Source: Planctomycetota bacterium
GTDB lineage: Bacteria > Planctomycetota > UBA1135 > UBA2386
NCBI GenBank assembly: GCA_028281765.1
Contig: JANQJF010000052.1
Location: 1-64,000 of the forward strand
DNA: 64,000 bases
Direction of reading: 5' to 3'
Part shown: piece by piece, positions 54,601-63,205 of the stretch
Numbering within the stretch: position 1 is the first letter of the stretch
Layout: every line of letters begins with the position of its first letter
Translations under genes and position numbers: made by a program
The notes under the pieces: model-generated
Database searches by the model: none
Told to the model about the DNA's origin: nothing
What the model saw: the letters and a program-made list of their open reading frames with translations, nothing else

Positions 54601-55217
54601 ACTTCGCCGAAGCATGGTGCAACGCGGGACTGGCACTCCTTCGGATCGGCAAGCCGGAAGAAGCGCGCACCCACCTCAAGCGCGGCGACGCCCTTGGCCA
54701 ATCGCGACCCAACTGGATATTCGGCGCCGACGCATGGATCTCGGACGCTCAAGAGCTGATCGAGGTTGCCGAACGACTCGACGAATTGAAACGTCCCGAC
54801 AGCAGTTCCAGCGCGAAAGAGCTGTTCACCGCCGCGCTCTACACGTTCCGAAACGGTCAACTGAACGAAAGCCGCTCTTTCCTTCGCCGTGGACTCGCCG
54901 AGCAACCGACATCTCACGTGGACGGTGGCGGTGGCTGGCTGATCGACGCGGCATGCGTCGCGCTTGCCGCAGCCGAACGTGAGGCCGATCCGAAGATTCG
55001 AGCTGCCATGCTCGACCGCGCATACGCCCACGTCGACGCACATGTGACCGGCCTGCGAACGGACTTCGACGAATTTGCGCCCCTCTGGGTCAAGAGTGAG
55101 TTCAGCCGCCTACAGCGAATGCCGGGACTGGCATTCGTGCGCGGCAAGGCACTCGACTCCTTGCCGGAAAGCGAAGCCGCACGCTGGCGAGACGTGTGGA
55201 CTCGGCTCGAGCGCTAG
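51687..55217 (+). CDS. Membrane Ser/Thr protein kinase with TPR repeats
   Basis: 1176 residues. Kinase domain about 66-345: Gly loop GMGGVGVV (73-80), Lys95, HRDLKPLN (190-197), DWG instead of DFG (210-212) and MPPEQ (247-251). The TM helix lies at about 377-397 (LTISLAIAVFVLAALGTGTA). A charged coiled coil and about twelve TPR-like helix pairs follow (HWAYHIGSLHIRHGRFEDAE, GYSWGNLGISRFQQRKMESA). The DWG change is common in bacterial kinases of this group and keeps the Asp. Its stop codon TAG is formed with the end of the inserted MITE. The target is unknown; the ECF factor converging from the right is a candidate. Confidence 0.92.
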   Translation: MESGPDLPAELHERVIAALEDDNAPQTALDSLCAEHPEHADTIGRIARLYRALGDDEDTPVCAPRYRLGNVLGMGGVGVVYRADDTHLEREVALKFLRPEHRANPHARARFEREARVSARLQHPGIVPVYDLVTEGSSGPCLAMKLIAGRNFGDILAARQNTADDRVRHLSIFENICLTVGYAHERDIVHRDLKPLNVMVGEFGEVQVLDWGFAKFLDDSDTDISAPIPEDDEMSRPGSPFGSPPYMPPEQARAELEKLDRRSDVFALGAILCEILTGHPPYAEHESDGNTLLERAFAADLEPARARLRACAADAELVELAERCLSEETSERPKDARSVAAGLRHHLDTVEERAHDAELAAAAARGRAERERQARRLTISLAIAVFVLAALGTGTAWWSAKTRADEIHRTEQLVRDEWAAFDTYATEARLALEANDDDRAAARWDDAVLRAERAPQLLEEAGIGADESLLVDRAAERADEARREQSAADRLITQRTSERELRDRLRIGRLPTHARPGGAMFEQAQRKQVDKAFTKAFADFGIDPTTAPNALVMQLLDESRRDVAVALDLWAIARKSLGLERWAVVLAAADALDATPSRRKARDLLRRDEFTRDDVIAIRDGLSDADRTTEIALVLASLFVVTNASADASQLLEALERRHPDDFDVVLALGMSHEFADPPNFAAALRAYEAARALQPRSLEVRHRLGMVLQYEGHWDEALEEWRELDRIDPENGHWAYHIGSLHIRHGRFEDAEPAFERAVRLAPNDGYSWGNLGISRFQQRKMESAEPALRRAVEIDPRIGRAQEFLARLLRRTERAEEALKHIELAAESIGTDDPSIQYVFASIFLPLGRAQEAIEWATKAARSQPSNASAHRIIADAAFVLRNYELSADAFERAARYYDNRAFRAGKGRALAHLGRDREAIEAYRSALALRDMTVHSSQLHFWIGERWFALADDQRALESFQAAIESRQDFAEAWCNAGLALLRIGKPEEARTHLKRGDALGQSRPNWIFGADAWISDAQELIEVAERLDELKRPDSSSSAKELFTAALYTFRNGQLNESRSFLRRGLAEQPTSHVDGGGGWLIDAACVALAAAEREADPKIRAAMLDRAYAHVDAHVTGLRTDFDEFAPLWVKSEFSRLQRMPGLAFVRGKALDSLPESEAARWRDVWTRLER

Positions 55218-55381
55218 TGTCCCTCGTCTGAAGTCCGTAGCGAAAGTAGCCGCGTCAGTCGATTCGCGCCCAAGGCGCTGCGACGACACGGCTTGTCAGT
55301 GGACAAGTCGAGGAGCAGCAACGCAGCGAGCGGGTCGAATGGCCGGCTACTTATGATGCGGACTTCGGACGCGGGGCACTA
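55215..55381. mobile_element. IS630/Tc1-type MITE between convergent genes
   Basis: A 166-bp non-coding element with inverted ends. The left end begins GTGTCCCTCGTCTGAAGTCC at 55217 and the right end is its complement, ending at 55379 (18 of the first 21 bases pair). Weaker pairing extends to AAGTAGCCG about 36 nt in. It is flanked by TA on both sides (55215-55216 and 55380-55381), the target duplication typical of Tc1/mariner-IS630 elements. No transposase is encoded. A truncated second copy lies at 23506-23559. Confidence 0.75.
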
Positions 55382-55978
55382 GCTCTCGAGGGCAAACGAA
55401 AGCTTCAGCAGAGCCCGGCTCAGCAACTGGCGGACCGCGCCCACCGTGCGTCCCATCCGCGTGGCGACTTCTTCATGCGGAAGGCCCGCGATCCGCGTGA
55501 GCATGATGACCTCACGGTGTTCGTCGCTCAGCCCGTCGATCGACGCCTCGAGTTTCCGCACGAACTCGTCGGTCGCGGCCGCCCGACTCGGCGTGAACGC
55601 TTCGCCGTAGGCAATGCTCAACATCGGATCGGGTGAGGTCGAACCCGCTTCCAGGCGCACTTCGCGCTCCGCATCGCGCTTGAGCGCGCGATGGTAGCGA
55701 TGCTTCTCGCGGATCTCGTTCGCCGCAGCCGTGAACAGCCAGCCACGGAACTGGGTCTCGCCATCGAACTGGAGCCCGTCCCATCCCGCGACGAGCCGGC
55801 GACACACCGACTGCACGAGATCCGAGCTCGACTCTCGCGCCCGCAGATTGGCCGACATGCGCGCCCGCACGAACGCGCGGAGTCGCGGCAGATACATCCG
55901 GAGCAGGTCCTCGAGCGCATCGGCATCCCCGGCGCGCATGCGCTCGTAGGTCTGCTCGTGCTCTCGGTCGTCCGTCAT
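55379..55978 (-). CDS. ECF RNA polymerase sigma factor
   Basis: 199 residues. Region 2 is LLRMYLPRLRAFVRARMSAN with SSSDLVQSVCRRLVAGWDGL and FRGWLFTAAANEIREKHRYH. Region 4 is LSDEHREVIMLTRIAGLPHE and EVATRMGRTVGAVRQLLSRA. It belongs to the same planctomycete-type group as the factor at 15403, with which it shares the EIREKHR/KIREKHR segment. The stop codon TAG is completed by the MITE boundary. It starts 2 nt after the stop of the aminotransferase gene upstream and may be cotranscribed with it. No anti-sigma gene adjoins. Confidence 0.92.
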   Translation of the reverse strand: MTDDREHEQTYERMRAGDADALEDLLRMYLPRLRAFVRARMSANLRARESSSDLVQSVCRRLVAGWDGLQFDGETQFRGWLFTAAANEIREKHRYHRALKRDAEREVRLEAGSTSPDPMLSIAYGEAFTPSRAAATDEFVRKLEASIDGLSDEHREVIMLTRIAGLPHEEVATRMGRTVGAVRQLLSRALLKLSFALES

Positions 55979-55979
55979 C

Positions 55980-57194
55980 TCAGAGCACCGCGTCCAGCTC
56001 GTTCACGAGGCGATGGACTTCTTCCGGTGAGTTGTAGTGCGCCATGCTCGCGCGCACGACGCCGTCCTGGTCGTGCAGGCCGAGCCGAGTGATCAGGCGA
56101 TGGGCGTAGAAGTGACCCCACCGCACCGCGACCTTGCGCTCGTCCAAACGTGCCGGAATCTCGCTCGCCTTCATGCCGTCGACCGTGAACGCGACCGTGG
56201 GCGCACGTGTCCCCGTCGCGGCCACTGGCGATCCGATGATCTTCGCCCGCGGATGCTCGTGCAGGAACGTCAGCAGCGGCCGCACGATCTCGGTCTCGTG
56301 CGCACCGATCCGTTCGTATGCGCCTTCGATCGTTCCCGCGCCGCCGTGGTGTCGATCGAGGTCTTCGAGATACTCGATGACCGCCGGCAGCGACGCCGCC
56401 AGCTCGTGTGTAACGTTGCCGGGCTCGAGCTTGTAGGGCACCTCGTCGTCACCGATGAAGAAGTGGTTCTGCGAAGCCGCGCGTGCCAGCAGCTCGTGCC
56501 GACCGTAGAGCGCCGAGATGTGCGGCCCGAACACCTTGTAGATACTCGCGACGTAGAGATCGACGTCGAGCGCTTTGACGTCGGCCCGCGCGTGTGGCGT
56601 GTAGGCGACGCCGTCCATGGCCACGAGCGCACCCGCCGCGTGAACTCGATCGACGATGCGGCGGGCATCGTCGCGCATCTGGCCCACGATGTTCGAACAG
56701 TGCGTGAACGCGACGAGCCGCGTGCGCTCGTTGAGCAGCGGCTCGAGATCCTCGAGCTCCAACCGCATCGTCTCTTCGTTGAATCGCCACTCGCGGAGAG
56801 TGATCCCGGTCGCCTCGAGGTTGCGCCACGGGCCGATGTTCGTCTCGTGGTCGAGGTCGGTGACGATGACCTCATCCCCATCGTTCCAGAGCGGACGCAG
56901 CGCGCTCGACACCGTGCGCATCAGCACCGTAGACGACGAACCGAGGGCGACTTCGTTCTCACCCGCACCGAACAACTGCTCGGCCGCGCGATGCCCCGCC
57001 TGGATCCGCGCCGTCGCCTCGAGCGACTGCGGGTAGCTCCCGTCGACCTGCACCATGCAGGTGCTCATGTAGTCGTGAATGCGATCGATGACCCCGCCGA
57101 GCGGCACGCTGCCGCCGGCGTTGTCGAACAACGCCCAGTCCGTAGCGAGCGCGGGGAACTTCGGACGGACGAAGTCTAGGTCGAGGTAGGTCAC
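55980..57194 (-). CDS. Class V aminotransferase, cysteine desulfurase-like
   Basis: 404 residues. PLP enzyme with FDNAGGSVPLGGVIDRIHDY at the start, DLDHETNIGPWRNLEATGIT, Asp194 in VAMDGVAYTPHARADV, and Lys220 in VASIYKVFGPHISALYG as the expected Schiff base. Members of this cysteine desulfurase-like (CsdA-related) group release sulfur, selenium or amino groups. The reactive cysteine of SufS/NifS is not evident, so desulfurase activity is uncertain. The ATG overlaps the stop of the phosphatase gene upstream (57191-57194), giving a phosphatase-aminotransferase-ECF order on one strand. Confidence 0.87.
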   Translation of the reverse strand: MTYLDLDFVRPKFPALATDWALFDNAGGSVPLGGVIDRIHDYMSTCMVQVDGSYPQSLEATARIQAGHRAAEQLFGAGENEVALGSSSTVLMRTVSSALRPLWNDGDEVIVTDLDHETNIGPWRNLEATGITLREWRFNEETMRLELEDLEPLLNERTRLVAFTHCSNIVGQMRDDARRIVDRVHAAGALVAMDGVAYTPHARADVKALDVDLYVASIYKVFGPHISALYGRHELLARAASQNHFFIGDDEVPYKLEPGNVTHELAASLPAVIEYLEDLDRHHGGAGTIEGAYERIGAHETEIVRPLLTFLHEHPRAKIIGSPVAATGTRAPTVAFTVDGMKASEIPARLDERKVAVRWGHFYAHRLITRLGLHDQDGVVRASMAHYNSPEEVHRLVNELDAVL

Positions 57195-58471
57195 TGGATC
57201 GGGATCTCGATGCGGAAGTGTTCGGTGCCGCCGCCGTTGACGAATCGGGCGCGGGCGCTGGCCACCCTACGGTCTCGTCGCTCGACTTCGAGCAGCAGGA
57301 ACGTGTGCGGCTCACCCATGTCCTTGATGAGCCCCGGATGCGGCGCATTGGCCGCCACGATGATACCCGCGTGCATCGGCGACGAAATCAGCTCGAGGAT
57401 GTCATAACCCGCCAGGTCCTTCGCCGCGTGGCGGATTACTCGCGACCTGTGGATGTCGCCGCCGACGAGCACGACGCCGCCGATCTTCTTCTCGCCGAGG
57501 AATTCGAACAGCGCGTCGCGCTCGTAGGCGTAGCTGCCCCAGTGATCCTGCTTGCCGGGCCGCGTCGCGCCGTTCCAGATCATGCCACACGCGAGCACTT
57601 TGACCGGAGCGGTCGATTGCTCGAGTCCCTTGCGAAGCCAACGCCACTGCTTCTTGCCGAGTAGCGACGCATGGTGCTTGCGGTACGGCGACGGCTCGGT
57701 CGCGGCGAAGTAGCGCGTGTCGAGCAAGAAGACTTCGACCGGACCGCGGCGGAAGCGCGTGTAGACCCCGTGCTCACCGTCACCGTAGTTCGAATGAGCG
57801 TGATACTCGACGAACGCACGCCGCGAGCGTGGCTTGCCCGCAGGCCGGCCGTCGGTGTCGTTACTGGCAAAATCGTGGTCGTCCCAGGTGCCGTACCACG
57901 ACGTCGATCGCAACAGCTCGGCCATCGGCTTGACGCTCGCGAACGCCGCGTAGCGCGCCCGCTGCTTGGCGAAGTTCGTCGTGTCGATGTACGGCGTATC
58001 CCCGAGCAGACACAGCACGTCGATATCCTCCGTCGCGAGGCGCCTCCAGACCGTGGCCGTGCCGAGGTCCTCGCGCGCACACGAACCGAAACACAGCCGC
58101 ACCGTGCCGTCCGCGTCCGGGTCGGGCGCAGTGCGCAACCGGTAGTCGTCGCCATCACGCAGCACACGATCGCCATGCAAAACGCGATAGGTGTATGTGG
58201 TGTCCACGCGTAGGCCACGGAGATCCCAAACCAAGCAACGGTCGCGCTCGGAATCGGCCTCGGCAGCGCAGCTGACGGTCTGCTCGCCCGCCACGGCCTC
58301 GAGCCGCAGTTCGGCATCCGCCGTCGCCCGCGCCCAGACGAGCGCACGCGTCGGTTCGACATGCCCGAGGAACGGGCCTTGCGCAAGGTCGACGTCTTGG
58401 CATACCAAACGCCCACACCCGACGCTGAAGACGGCGAGGAGGACCCCGATCTGTTGAGCCGATACGCGCAT
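57191..58471 (-). CDS. PhoD-like alkaline phosphatase/phosphodiesterase
   Basis: 426 residues. A signal sequence ends in a possible lipobox (AVFSVGCGRLVC). An N-terminal Ig-like domain (LGHVEPTRALVWARATADAE) precedes the metal-dependent phosphatase domain with LCFGSCAREDLG, VLCLLGDTPYID, STSWYGTWDDHDFASNDTDG and VVLVGGDIHRSRVIRHAAKD, the metal- and phosphate-binding segments of PhoD enzymes. It probably cleaves phosphomonoesters or diesters outside the cytoplasm. It is first in a tight operon with the aminotransferase. Confidence 0.9.
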   Translation of the reverse strand: MRVSAQQIGVLLAVFSVGCGRLVCQDVDLAQGPFLGHVEPTRALVWARATADAELRLEAVAGEQTVSCAAEADSERDRCLVWDLRGLRVDTTYTYRVLHGDRVLRDGDDYRLRTAPDPDADGTVRLCFGSCAREDLGTATVWRRLATEDIDVLCLLGDTPYIDTTNFAKQRARYAAFASVKPMAELLRSTSWYGTWDDHDFASNDTDGRPAGKPRSRRAFVEYHAHSNYGDGEHGVYTRFRRGPVEVFLLDTRYFAATEPSPYRKHHASLLGKKQWRWLRKGLEQSTAPVKVLACGMIWNGATRPGKQDHWGSYAYERDALFEFLGEKKIGGVVLVGGDIHRSRVIRHAAKDLAGYDILELISSPMHAGIIVAANAPHPGLIKDMGEPHTFLLLEVERRDRRVASARARFVNGGGTEHFRIEIPIQ

Positions 58472-58537
58472 TTTCCGTCCTTTCCGACCGAACGGTTCTG
58501 GAGACGACGCGCGCTACAATGCCAGAGGTCGCGAACC

Positions 58538-59365
58538 ATGGGAACCGATCAAATCGAATGGACCGACGGTCGCGTTCACTTCCGCGGCCGAGCACATCGA
58601 TGCGAAGAACCGCGAGCCCGCGTGCTTCTCGTGCACGGCCTCGGCGAACATTCCGGCCGCTACGACCACGTCGTGGAGTTCCTGCTCTCGCAGAAGTTCG
58701 ACGTCGCGCGATTCGACATGCGTGGTCACGGACACTCCGGCGGACCCCGCGGCGACGCACCGACCTACGAGACGCTGCTCGACGACATCGACCGATTCGC
58801 GCGCGAAGTCGACGACGTCCTGCCGCCGGCGCCCGTGTTCCTCTACGGGCACAGCCTCGGTGGCAACCTCGTGCTCAATCACGCTCTAAGACGTCGTTCG
58901 GACTGGACCGGCGTCGTCGCGTCTGCGCCGGCGATTCGCACCTACGAACCCCCGCCACGGATCAAGGTGCTGGTCGGTCGAATGCTGCGGCCGCTCGTGC
59001 CGGGCTTCCGCATGCACAATGGGATCGATCTCGACGCGCTCGCGCGCGACGGCGCCGTGATCGACGACTACCTCGGTGACCCGTTGACCCACTCGCGGAT
59101 CAGCGTGCGGCTGGGGCTCGACGTCCTCGAGTCCGGCGAGTGGTTGCTACAGGGCGGTCACGAAGCACATCAGCCGATCCTCATCATCCACGGCGACGCC
59201 GACAAGCTGACGTCTCACGAAGCGAGCCGCGCGTTCGCCGAAGCGACGCGCGGCGTCGAGTTTCGATCGTGGCCGGGCGGCCGGCACGAGCTGCATAACG
59301 ATCCGGATCAGGCCGACGTCCTGCGGTTCATCGCCGACTGGATCACGGCACAATCGTCGCCTTGA
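58538..59365 (+). CDS. Monoacylglycerol lipase-like alpha/beta hydrolase
   Basis: 275 residues from the ATG at 58538 (AGAGG upstream). Signatures are VLLVHGLGEHSGRYDHVVEF, FDMRGHGHSGGPRGDAPTYE, nucleophile Ser106 in LYGHSLGGNLVL, Asp in ILIIHGDADKLT (about 217) and His in GGRHELHND. This Hydrolase_4 group cleaves monoacylglycerols or lysophospholipids. No signal peptide is seen, so it is cytosolic. It is divergent from the phosphatase and overlaps the convergent secreted-protein gene by 23 nt. Confidence 0.9.
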   Translation: MGTDQIEWTDGRVHFRGRAHRCEEPRARVLLVHGLGEHSGRYDHVVEFLLSQKFDVARFDMRGHGHSGGPRGDAPTYETLLDDIDRFAREVDDVLPPAPVFLYGHSLGGNLVLNHALRRRSDWTGVVASAPAIRTYEPPPRIKVLVGRMLRPLVPGFRMHNGIDLDALARDGAVIDDYLGDPLTHSRISVRLGLDVLESGEWLLQGGHEAHQPILIIHGDADKLTSHEASRAFAEATRGVEFRSWPGGRHELHNDPDQADVLRFIADWITAQSSP

Positions 59366-61649
59366 GCCCCTTCGTGAAGGCGAAGCCCGACGGGTTGAGG
59401 CCCGGCGCCGCGTAGGCCCATTGGAAGTAGATGTCACCGGCGAACGAGCCGGAGATGGGCAACACAACCAGCGCCCCGAACGGCGATGTCGCGGTCGGAA
59501 TCGAGCCGAGGAACCCGCCCGCGAGATCGACGTTGGCGAAGCAACCCGTGAAGCCCGCAACGTCGAGCGGAATCGGCAAGCTCGATCCGGTCGAGATCAA
59601 CAGCACTGCCGGCGTGAAGTCGATCGTGCCCGGCGGGTTCAGGCTGCAGCCGAAGTTGTTGCTGCCGGACAGCGCGTCGCCGAAGGTCGCGATCGTCGCC
59701 GTTCCGCAGCCAAGGCCGTATTCGGACGGCGGGACGGTCGCCGGCTGTTCGAGCCACGTACCCCAGGTGTCCGCCCCGCTTCCGCTGGAGAAGAAGATCG
59801 GGAAGTTGTCGCCGAACGAGTCGAAGCAAACGCCGTGGCCGGTGGTCAGCTCGCCCGGGCCGCCGCCCTCGCTCTCCGTCTCGACCACCGCGCCATCGAC
59901 GACGCGCTGCACGGTCATCGCACGCGCGCCGAACACCGGGCTCGCCAGGTGCGAGAGGGATGCCCAGTGGCCTTGCGTGTTCGTGTCGAACGCGAGATCG
60001 ACGTTGGCGAGCGGCGCGCCGGCGAGGCGCATCCGGAAGTCGTGGCGCACGTTGATCGCGGACGCGGCCGGCCAGGTGAACTGGAGGGCGCGCAGCTCGG
60101 TGCCCGTCGTCGCGGCCGTCCGCGTACCCGTGTTGCCGAGCACGATGTAGGAAACCATGTAGCGGTCGCCCGTGCCGGCGACCTGCGGCGCGAGGCTGTG
60201 TTGCGAATTCGAAGCCGCTCCGAGGATCAACGCGCTCGGGGAGTAGAGCCCGTCCGTGAACAGCTTGCCGAACTGGATGTCCCAGTCATCGCCCGGAATC
60301 AGGTTGCTGTAGCCCTGATACGCGAACACCCACGGCGCACCGCCACCGGTCGTCTCCTGGTTGATCGTCGGGTACTCGAGGTCCGTCTGGTTGCTACCGA
60401 CGGTGCTCGAGGCCACCACGGTATCGGTCGCGAGGTCGAGCATCGTCAGCCGGATCTTCGTGGTCGTGGTGTTGTTGTTCGTGGAGTTGTTCTCCTCTTC
60501 GCACACGATCGCGGCGCGAGTACCGAGCGAGTTCGGACGCGTCCCGCCGACGTCCGGGTTTCTGCGCGAGGTTCCCGGAGCCTGCGGAAGGTCGAAGATC
60601 GTGGTGTCCAGCGTGAGGAGACCGGCTCCGCGCGAGTGATACGCGATGCGGTGCTCCGGGTTGGAGCCGAACGACTGGCGTTCGAAGACGGTCACCCAGC
60701 GACCGGCTTCGGCCACGTAGGCGATCTCGGGCTTCCGTTCGATCGAGAACTCCAGCGAGCTCAAGAACACCGTCACGGGCAGCGTCCAGTTCGGCAGATA
60801 GTTGATGCCGTAGATGTCGGTGTCCGAGGCCGAGAAGAACCGGGTCAGGACGACGATGTACTCATCGGCACCCGGCTCGTGCACGACGCATCCGTTCGCG
60901 ACGATCTGCGAATTCGTCGTGTCGAGCGGCACGGACGTGACCAGGGGATCCACGGTCACCGGGAACGTCGCGGACTCGAGCCACGCGCCCGGCACCGTCA
61001 AGACCACCTCGCCATCGACGACCGCGGTCGTCATCTCGGCCTTGGCGCCCATGGCGTCGACCGCGAATGCCGCACCGTACTCGAGGATCGTTTTCCCGTC
61101 CGCATCTGTGAAGTTGATCGCGCCGTGTGTCGCCCCCTGCGACTGCACGTGCAAATCGGTCTCGACCCGACCTCGCACGACGAGGTCACCCGCGGTCTGC
61201 GGTCGCCGTTCGATCACGAACGTCTGCTCCACGCCTTCGGCGAGTACGTCGTACGCCTCGGTGAAGTTGCGGTAGCGGTACTCCATGCGCCAATCCGCCG
61301 GTGCAGACACGGCCTGCTCACCGGGCACGAGCAGTTCGGTGCCACCGACGGCGACGCTCGTCGTCTGCCAACCGAGCGGCAGGTTGTGCGGGTAGCGCGA
61401 ACCGAGCAGCGGGAAGAAGCGCATGCCGGCGTGGAACGAGACCTTGTAGTTCGGCCCGGTCGCCCAGGTTCCGCCGGGTCGGTCGTCGATACCCGCTTCG
61501 TCGTGGATCGGGGTGAGGAATACGTCAGGCCGCGCCATCGCGGCTCGCGTGGCCTGATCGGCCATGAAATCGGAAGAGCGCTGCTGCGCCGAAACACTCG
61601 CGGACGCGAGCGCCAAGCCGAGCAGAGAGAGGTGGATACGGTTGTTCAT
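59343..61649 (-). CDS. Large secreted beta-domain protein
   Basis: 768 residues from the ATG at 61649, which starts a signal peptide (MNNRIHLSLLGLALASASVS). Residues 50-250 are a domain ending in TVPGAWLESATFPVTVDPLV, a segment frequent ahead of repeat regions in planctomycete surface proteins. The middle consists of WD/propeller-like strands. The final 125 residues are the shared C-terminal module (AGDIYFQWAYAAPGLNPSGF, TKGLKATIVP). No enzyme motif is seen. A surface-exposed or released structural protein is likely. It converges on the lipase gene with an overlap of 23 nt. Confidence 0.65.
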   Translation of the reverse strand: MNNRIHLSLLGLALASASVSAQQRSSDFMADQATRAAMARPDVFLTPIHDEAGIDDRPGGTWATGPNYKVSFHAGMRFFPLLGSRYPHNLPLGWQTTSVAVGGTELLVPGEQAVSAPADWRMEYRYRNFTEAYDVLAEGVEQTFVIERRPQTAGDLVVRGRVETDLHVQSQGATHGAINFTDADGKTILEYGAAFAVDAMGAKAEMTTAVVDGEVVLTVPGAWLESATFPVTVDPLVTSVPLDTTNSQIVANGCVVHEPGADEYIVVLTRFFSASDTDIYGINYLPNWTLPVTVFLSSLEFSIERKPEIAYVAEAGRWVTVFERQSFGSNPEHRIAYHSRGAGLLTLDTTIFDLPQAPGTSRRNPDVGGTRPNSLGTRAAIVCEEENNSTNNNTTTTKIRLTMLDLATDTVVASSTVGSNQTDLEYPTINQETTGGGAPWVFAYQGYSNLIPGDDWDIQFGKLFTDGLYSPSALILGAASNSQHSLAPQVAGTGDRYMVSYIVLGNTGTRTAATTGTELRALQFTWPAASAINVRHDFRMRLAGAPLANVDLAFDTNTQGHWASLSHLASPVFGARAMTVQRVVDGAVVETESEGGGPGELTTGHGVCFDSFGDNFPIFFSSGSGADTWGTWLEQPATVPPSEYGLGCGTATIATFGDALSGSNNFGCSLNPPGTIDFTPAVLLISTGSSLPIPLDVAGFTGCFANVDLAGGFLGSIPTATSPFGALVVLPISGSFAGDIYFQWAYAAPGLNPSGFAFTKGLKATIVP

Positions 61650-61772
61650 CGGGGAAGACTCCTGGGGGCCACGAGGCGCGCCCATCGCGGCAAATGCGTT
61701 CCTGCCCGGATCCGCACGGGGAAACCTCGGAAAACTCGCTACCATCCGTAGCCCCCTACCGTCTCGGGACTT

Positions 61773-62936
61773 GTGAACGCCGTAGCGACTGTCCTCACCG
61801 CCGTCATCGCGGGTTTCGCGCTCGCGAAACCCGCCCTCGGTCAACACACGCCGCCGCGAATCCAGGCCTTGCGCGCCTGCGCCGCGAGCCGCTGGGACCT
61901 CCTCGACGGGGAGCTCGACAGCGCCCGTCGGAGCCTCGCCGAGGCCGCGGAACACGCGACTCGCACACAGAGCAAGACACTCCTCACCTGGGTCGAGCAG
62001 CGGACCGCATGGCTCACCGCGTGCACGGCAGAACGCCAACGCCTGGCCACTCTCGATCCGACCGATGGCGCGACGATCAGCGCGCGCGGCGCCTTTCGCG
62101 CGCTCTGGCTCGGCGATCTCGACGCCGGTATCGACCTCGCCGCGACGGGTTCGTCACGCCGATGGCGTGCACTCAGCGCCGCGGAGAACGTTCCCAAGCT
62201 CGATGCCCGCGAATGCGAACGACTCGGCGATCTGTGGCTTCGCCAGCCGGCGGAAGGTCCCGACTTCGCGCAGTTCTCGATTCGTCGCCGCGCGCTCGAT
62301 TGGTACCGGCGGGGTGTGTCGCGAGCCGAGGGCGCCGCCCGCGACAAGCTCGCCGCAAAGACGCGCAAGCTGATGCTCGAGATGCTGCCCAAGTCCGGCC
62401 CGGGCCACGCTGTCTTCAAGGCCAAGCACGACCTCGCCGACTGGTCGATGCGCGGCGGCAAGTGGTCGCGCCGCAACGGCAAGCTCATCGGCGAGTCCGG
62501 CGACGACCGCGCGCGCGCGACCTACCGCTACGGCTACTCGGAGATCTTCGCCGTGCGCATCCGCGGTTCGATCGCTTCGGTGAACAACGAGAACTTCCGT
62601 TGCTCGGTCGGCCCGACGAGCGTGATCTTCAATTGGGAGTGCGCGAAGGAGAACCACTTCCGCTACGTTCCGCGCGGCGACGTGTCGGCGGAGACGGTGC
62701 GCGGCCATCTGTTCCGTCGAGGCAAGGAGCACGAAGTGCTGATCTGTGACGTCGGCGAACGGGTGCAGGTGTGTTTGGATGGGCGAGTGGTGTGGGAGCG
62801 CGAGATCGAAGCCCCGTTGCACGGGGCGATTTCGGTGCATCCCGCGATGAGCAGGATTCGGGTGCGGGGGGTTGAGGTATTGGGGGTGTTGGATACCGGG
62901 GAAGAGCCGGTGAAGCCGTCGCATCGGACGTATTGA
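61773..62936 (+). CDS. Exported protein with helical domain and concanavalin-like domain
   Basis: 387 residues from GTG at 61773, with a signal peptide (MNAVATVLTAVIAGFALAKP). Residues 30-210 are helical (SARRSLAEAAEHATRTQSKT, FSIRRRALDWYRRGVSRAEG). Residues about 225-370 fit a beta-sandwich of the DUF1080/LamG type (LADWSMRGGKWSRRNGKLIG, VCLDGRVVWEREIEAPLHGA, RIRVRGVEVL). Such domains often bind or cut glycans, but no catalytic residue can be assigned. It is divergent from the large secreted protein across a 123-nt gap. Confidence 0.6.
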   Translation: MNAVATVLTAVIAGFALAKPALGQHTPPRIQALRACAASRWDLLDGELDSARRSLAEAAEHATRTQSKTLLTWVEQRTAWLTACTAERQRLATLDPTDGATISARGAFRALWLGDLDAGIDLAATGSSRRWRALSAAENVPKLDARECERLGDLWLRQPAEGPDFAQFSIRRRALDWYRRGVSRAEGAARDKLAAKTRKLMLEMLPKSGPGHAVFKAKHDLADWSMRGGKWSRRNGKLIGESGDDRARATYRYGYSEIFAVRIRGSIASVNNENFRCSVGPTSVIFNWECAKENHFRYVPRGDVSAETVRGHLFRRGKEHEVLICDVGERVQVCLDGRVVWEREIEAPLHGAISVHPAMSRIRVRGVEVLGVLDTGEEPVKPSHRTY

Positions 62937-63007
62937 GGGGAGCGGGGGCGCGGGGCACGGGGTAGGACGGGCACGGGCGCGTAGCGCCCACCCCCCGCAC
63001 CCACGCC

Positions 63008-63205
63008 CTAATAATGCGGCGGCGCCTCATCATGCGGCCCGACCTCCGGCCCGCCCTTCGCCTCCGCTCGCTTCTCCAATCGCTGCACACGCAACTCCAG
63101 CCTCTCGATCACCCGATTCTGCTCGACCAGCGCCTCGTTCAACGCATCCAACGTCCGCTCGAGGAACATCACTTTCGCTTCGAGGTCGTACTGCGACGTG
63201 CTCAC
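63008..63205 (-). CDS. slyX: SlyX-like small coiled-coil protein
   Basis: 65 residues from the GTG at 63205. The N-terminal heptads EAKVMFLERTLDALNEALVE and QNRVIERLELRVQRLEKRAE, and the ending PPHY, are characteristic of SlyX proteins, whose function remains uncertain. The GTG overlaps the stop of the upstream gene (GTGA), so the two are translated together. Confidence 0.75.
   Translation of the reverse strand: MSTSQYDLEAKVMFLERTLDALNEALVEQNRVIERLELRVQRLEKRAEAKGGPEVGPHDEAPPHY

Noticed and set aside
59421..61751. Plus-strand open frame of 776 codons opposite the large secreted protein
   Set aside because: No motif, start or signal; the minus-strand gene has a signal peptide and a conserved C-terminal module.
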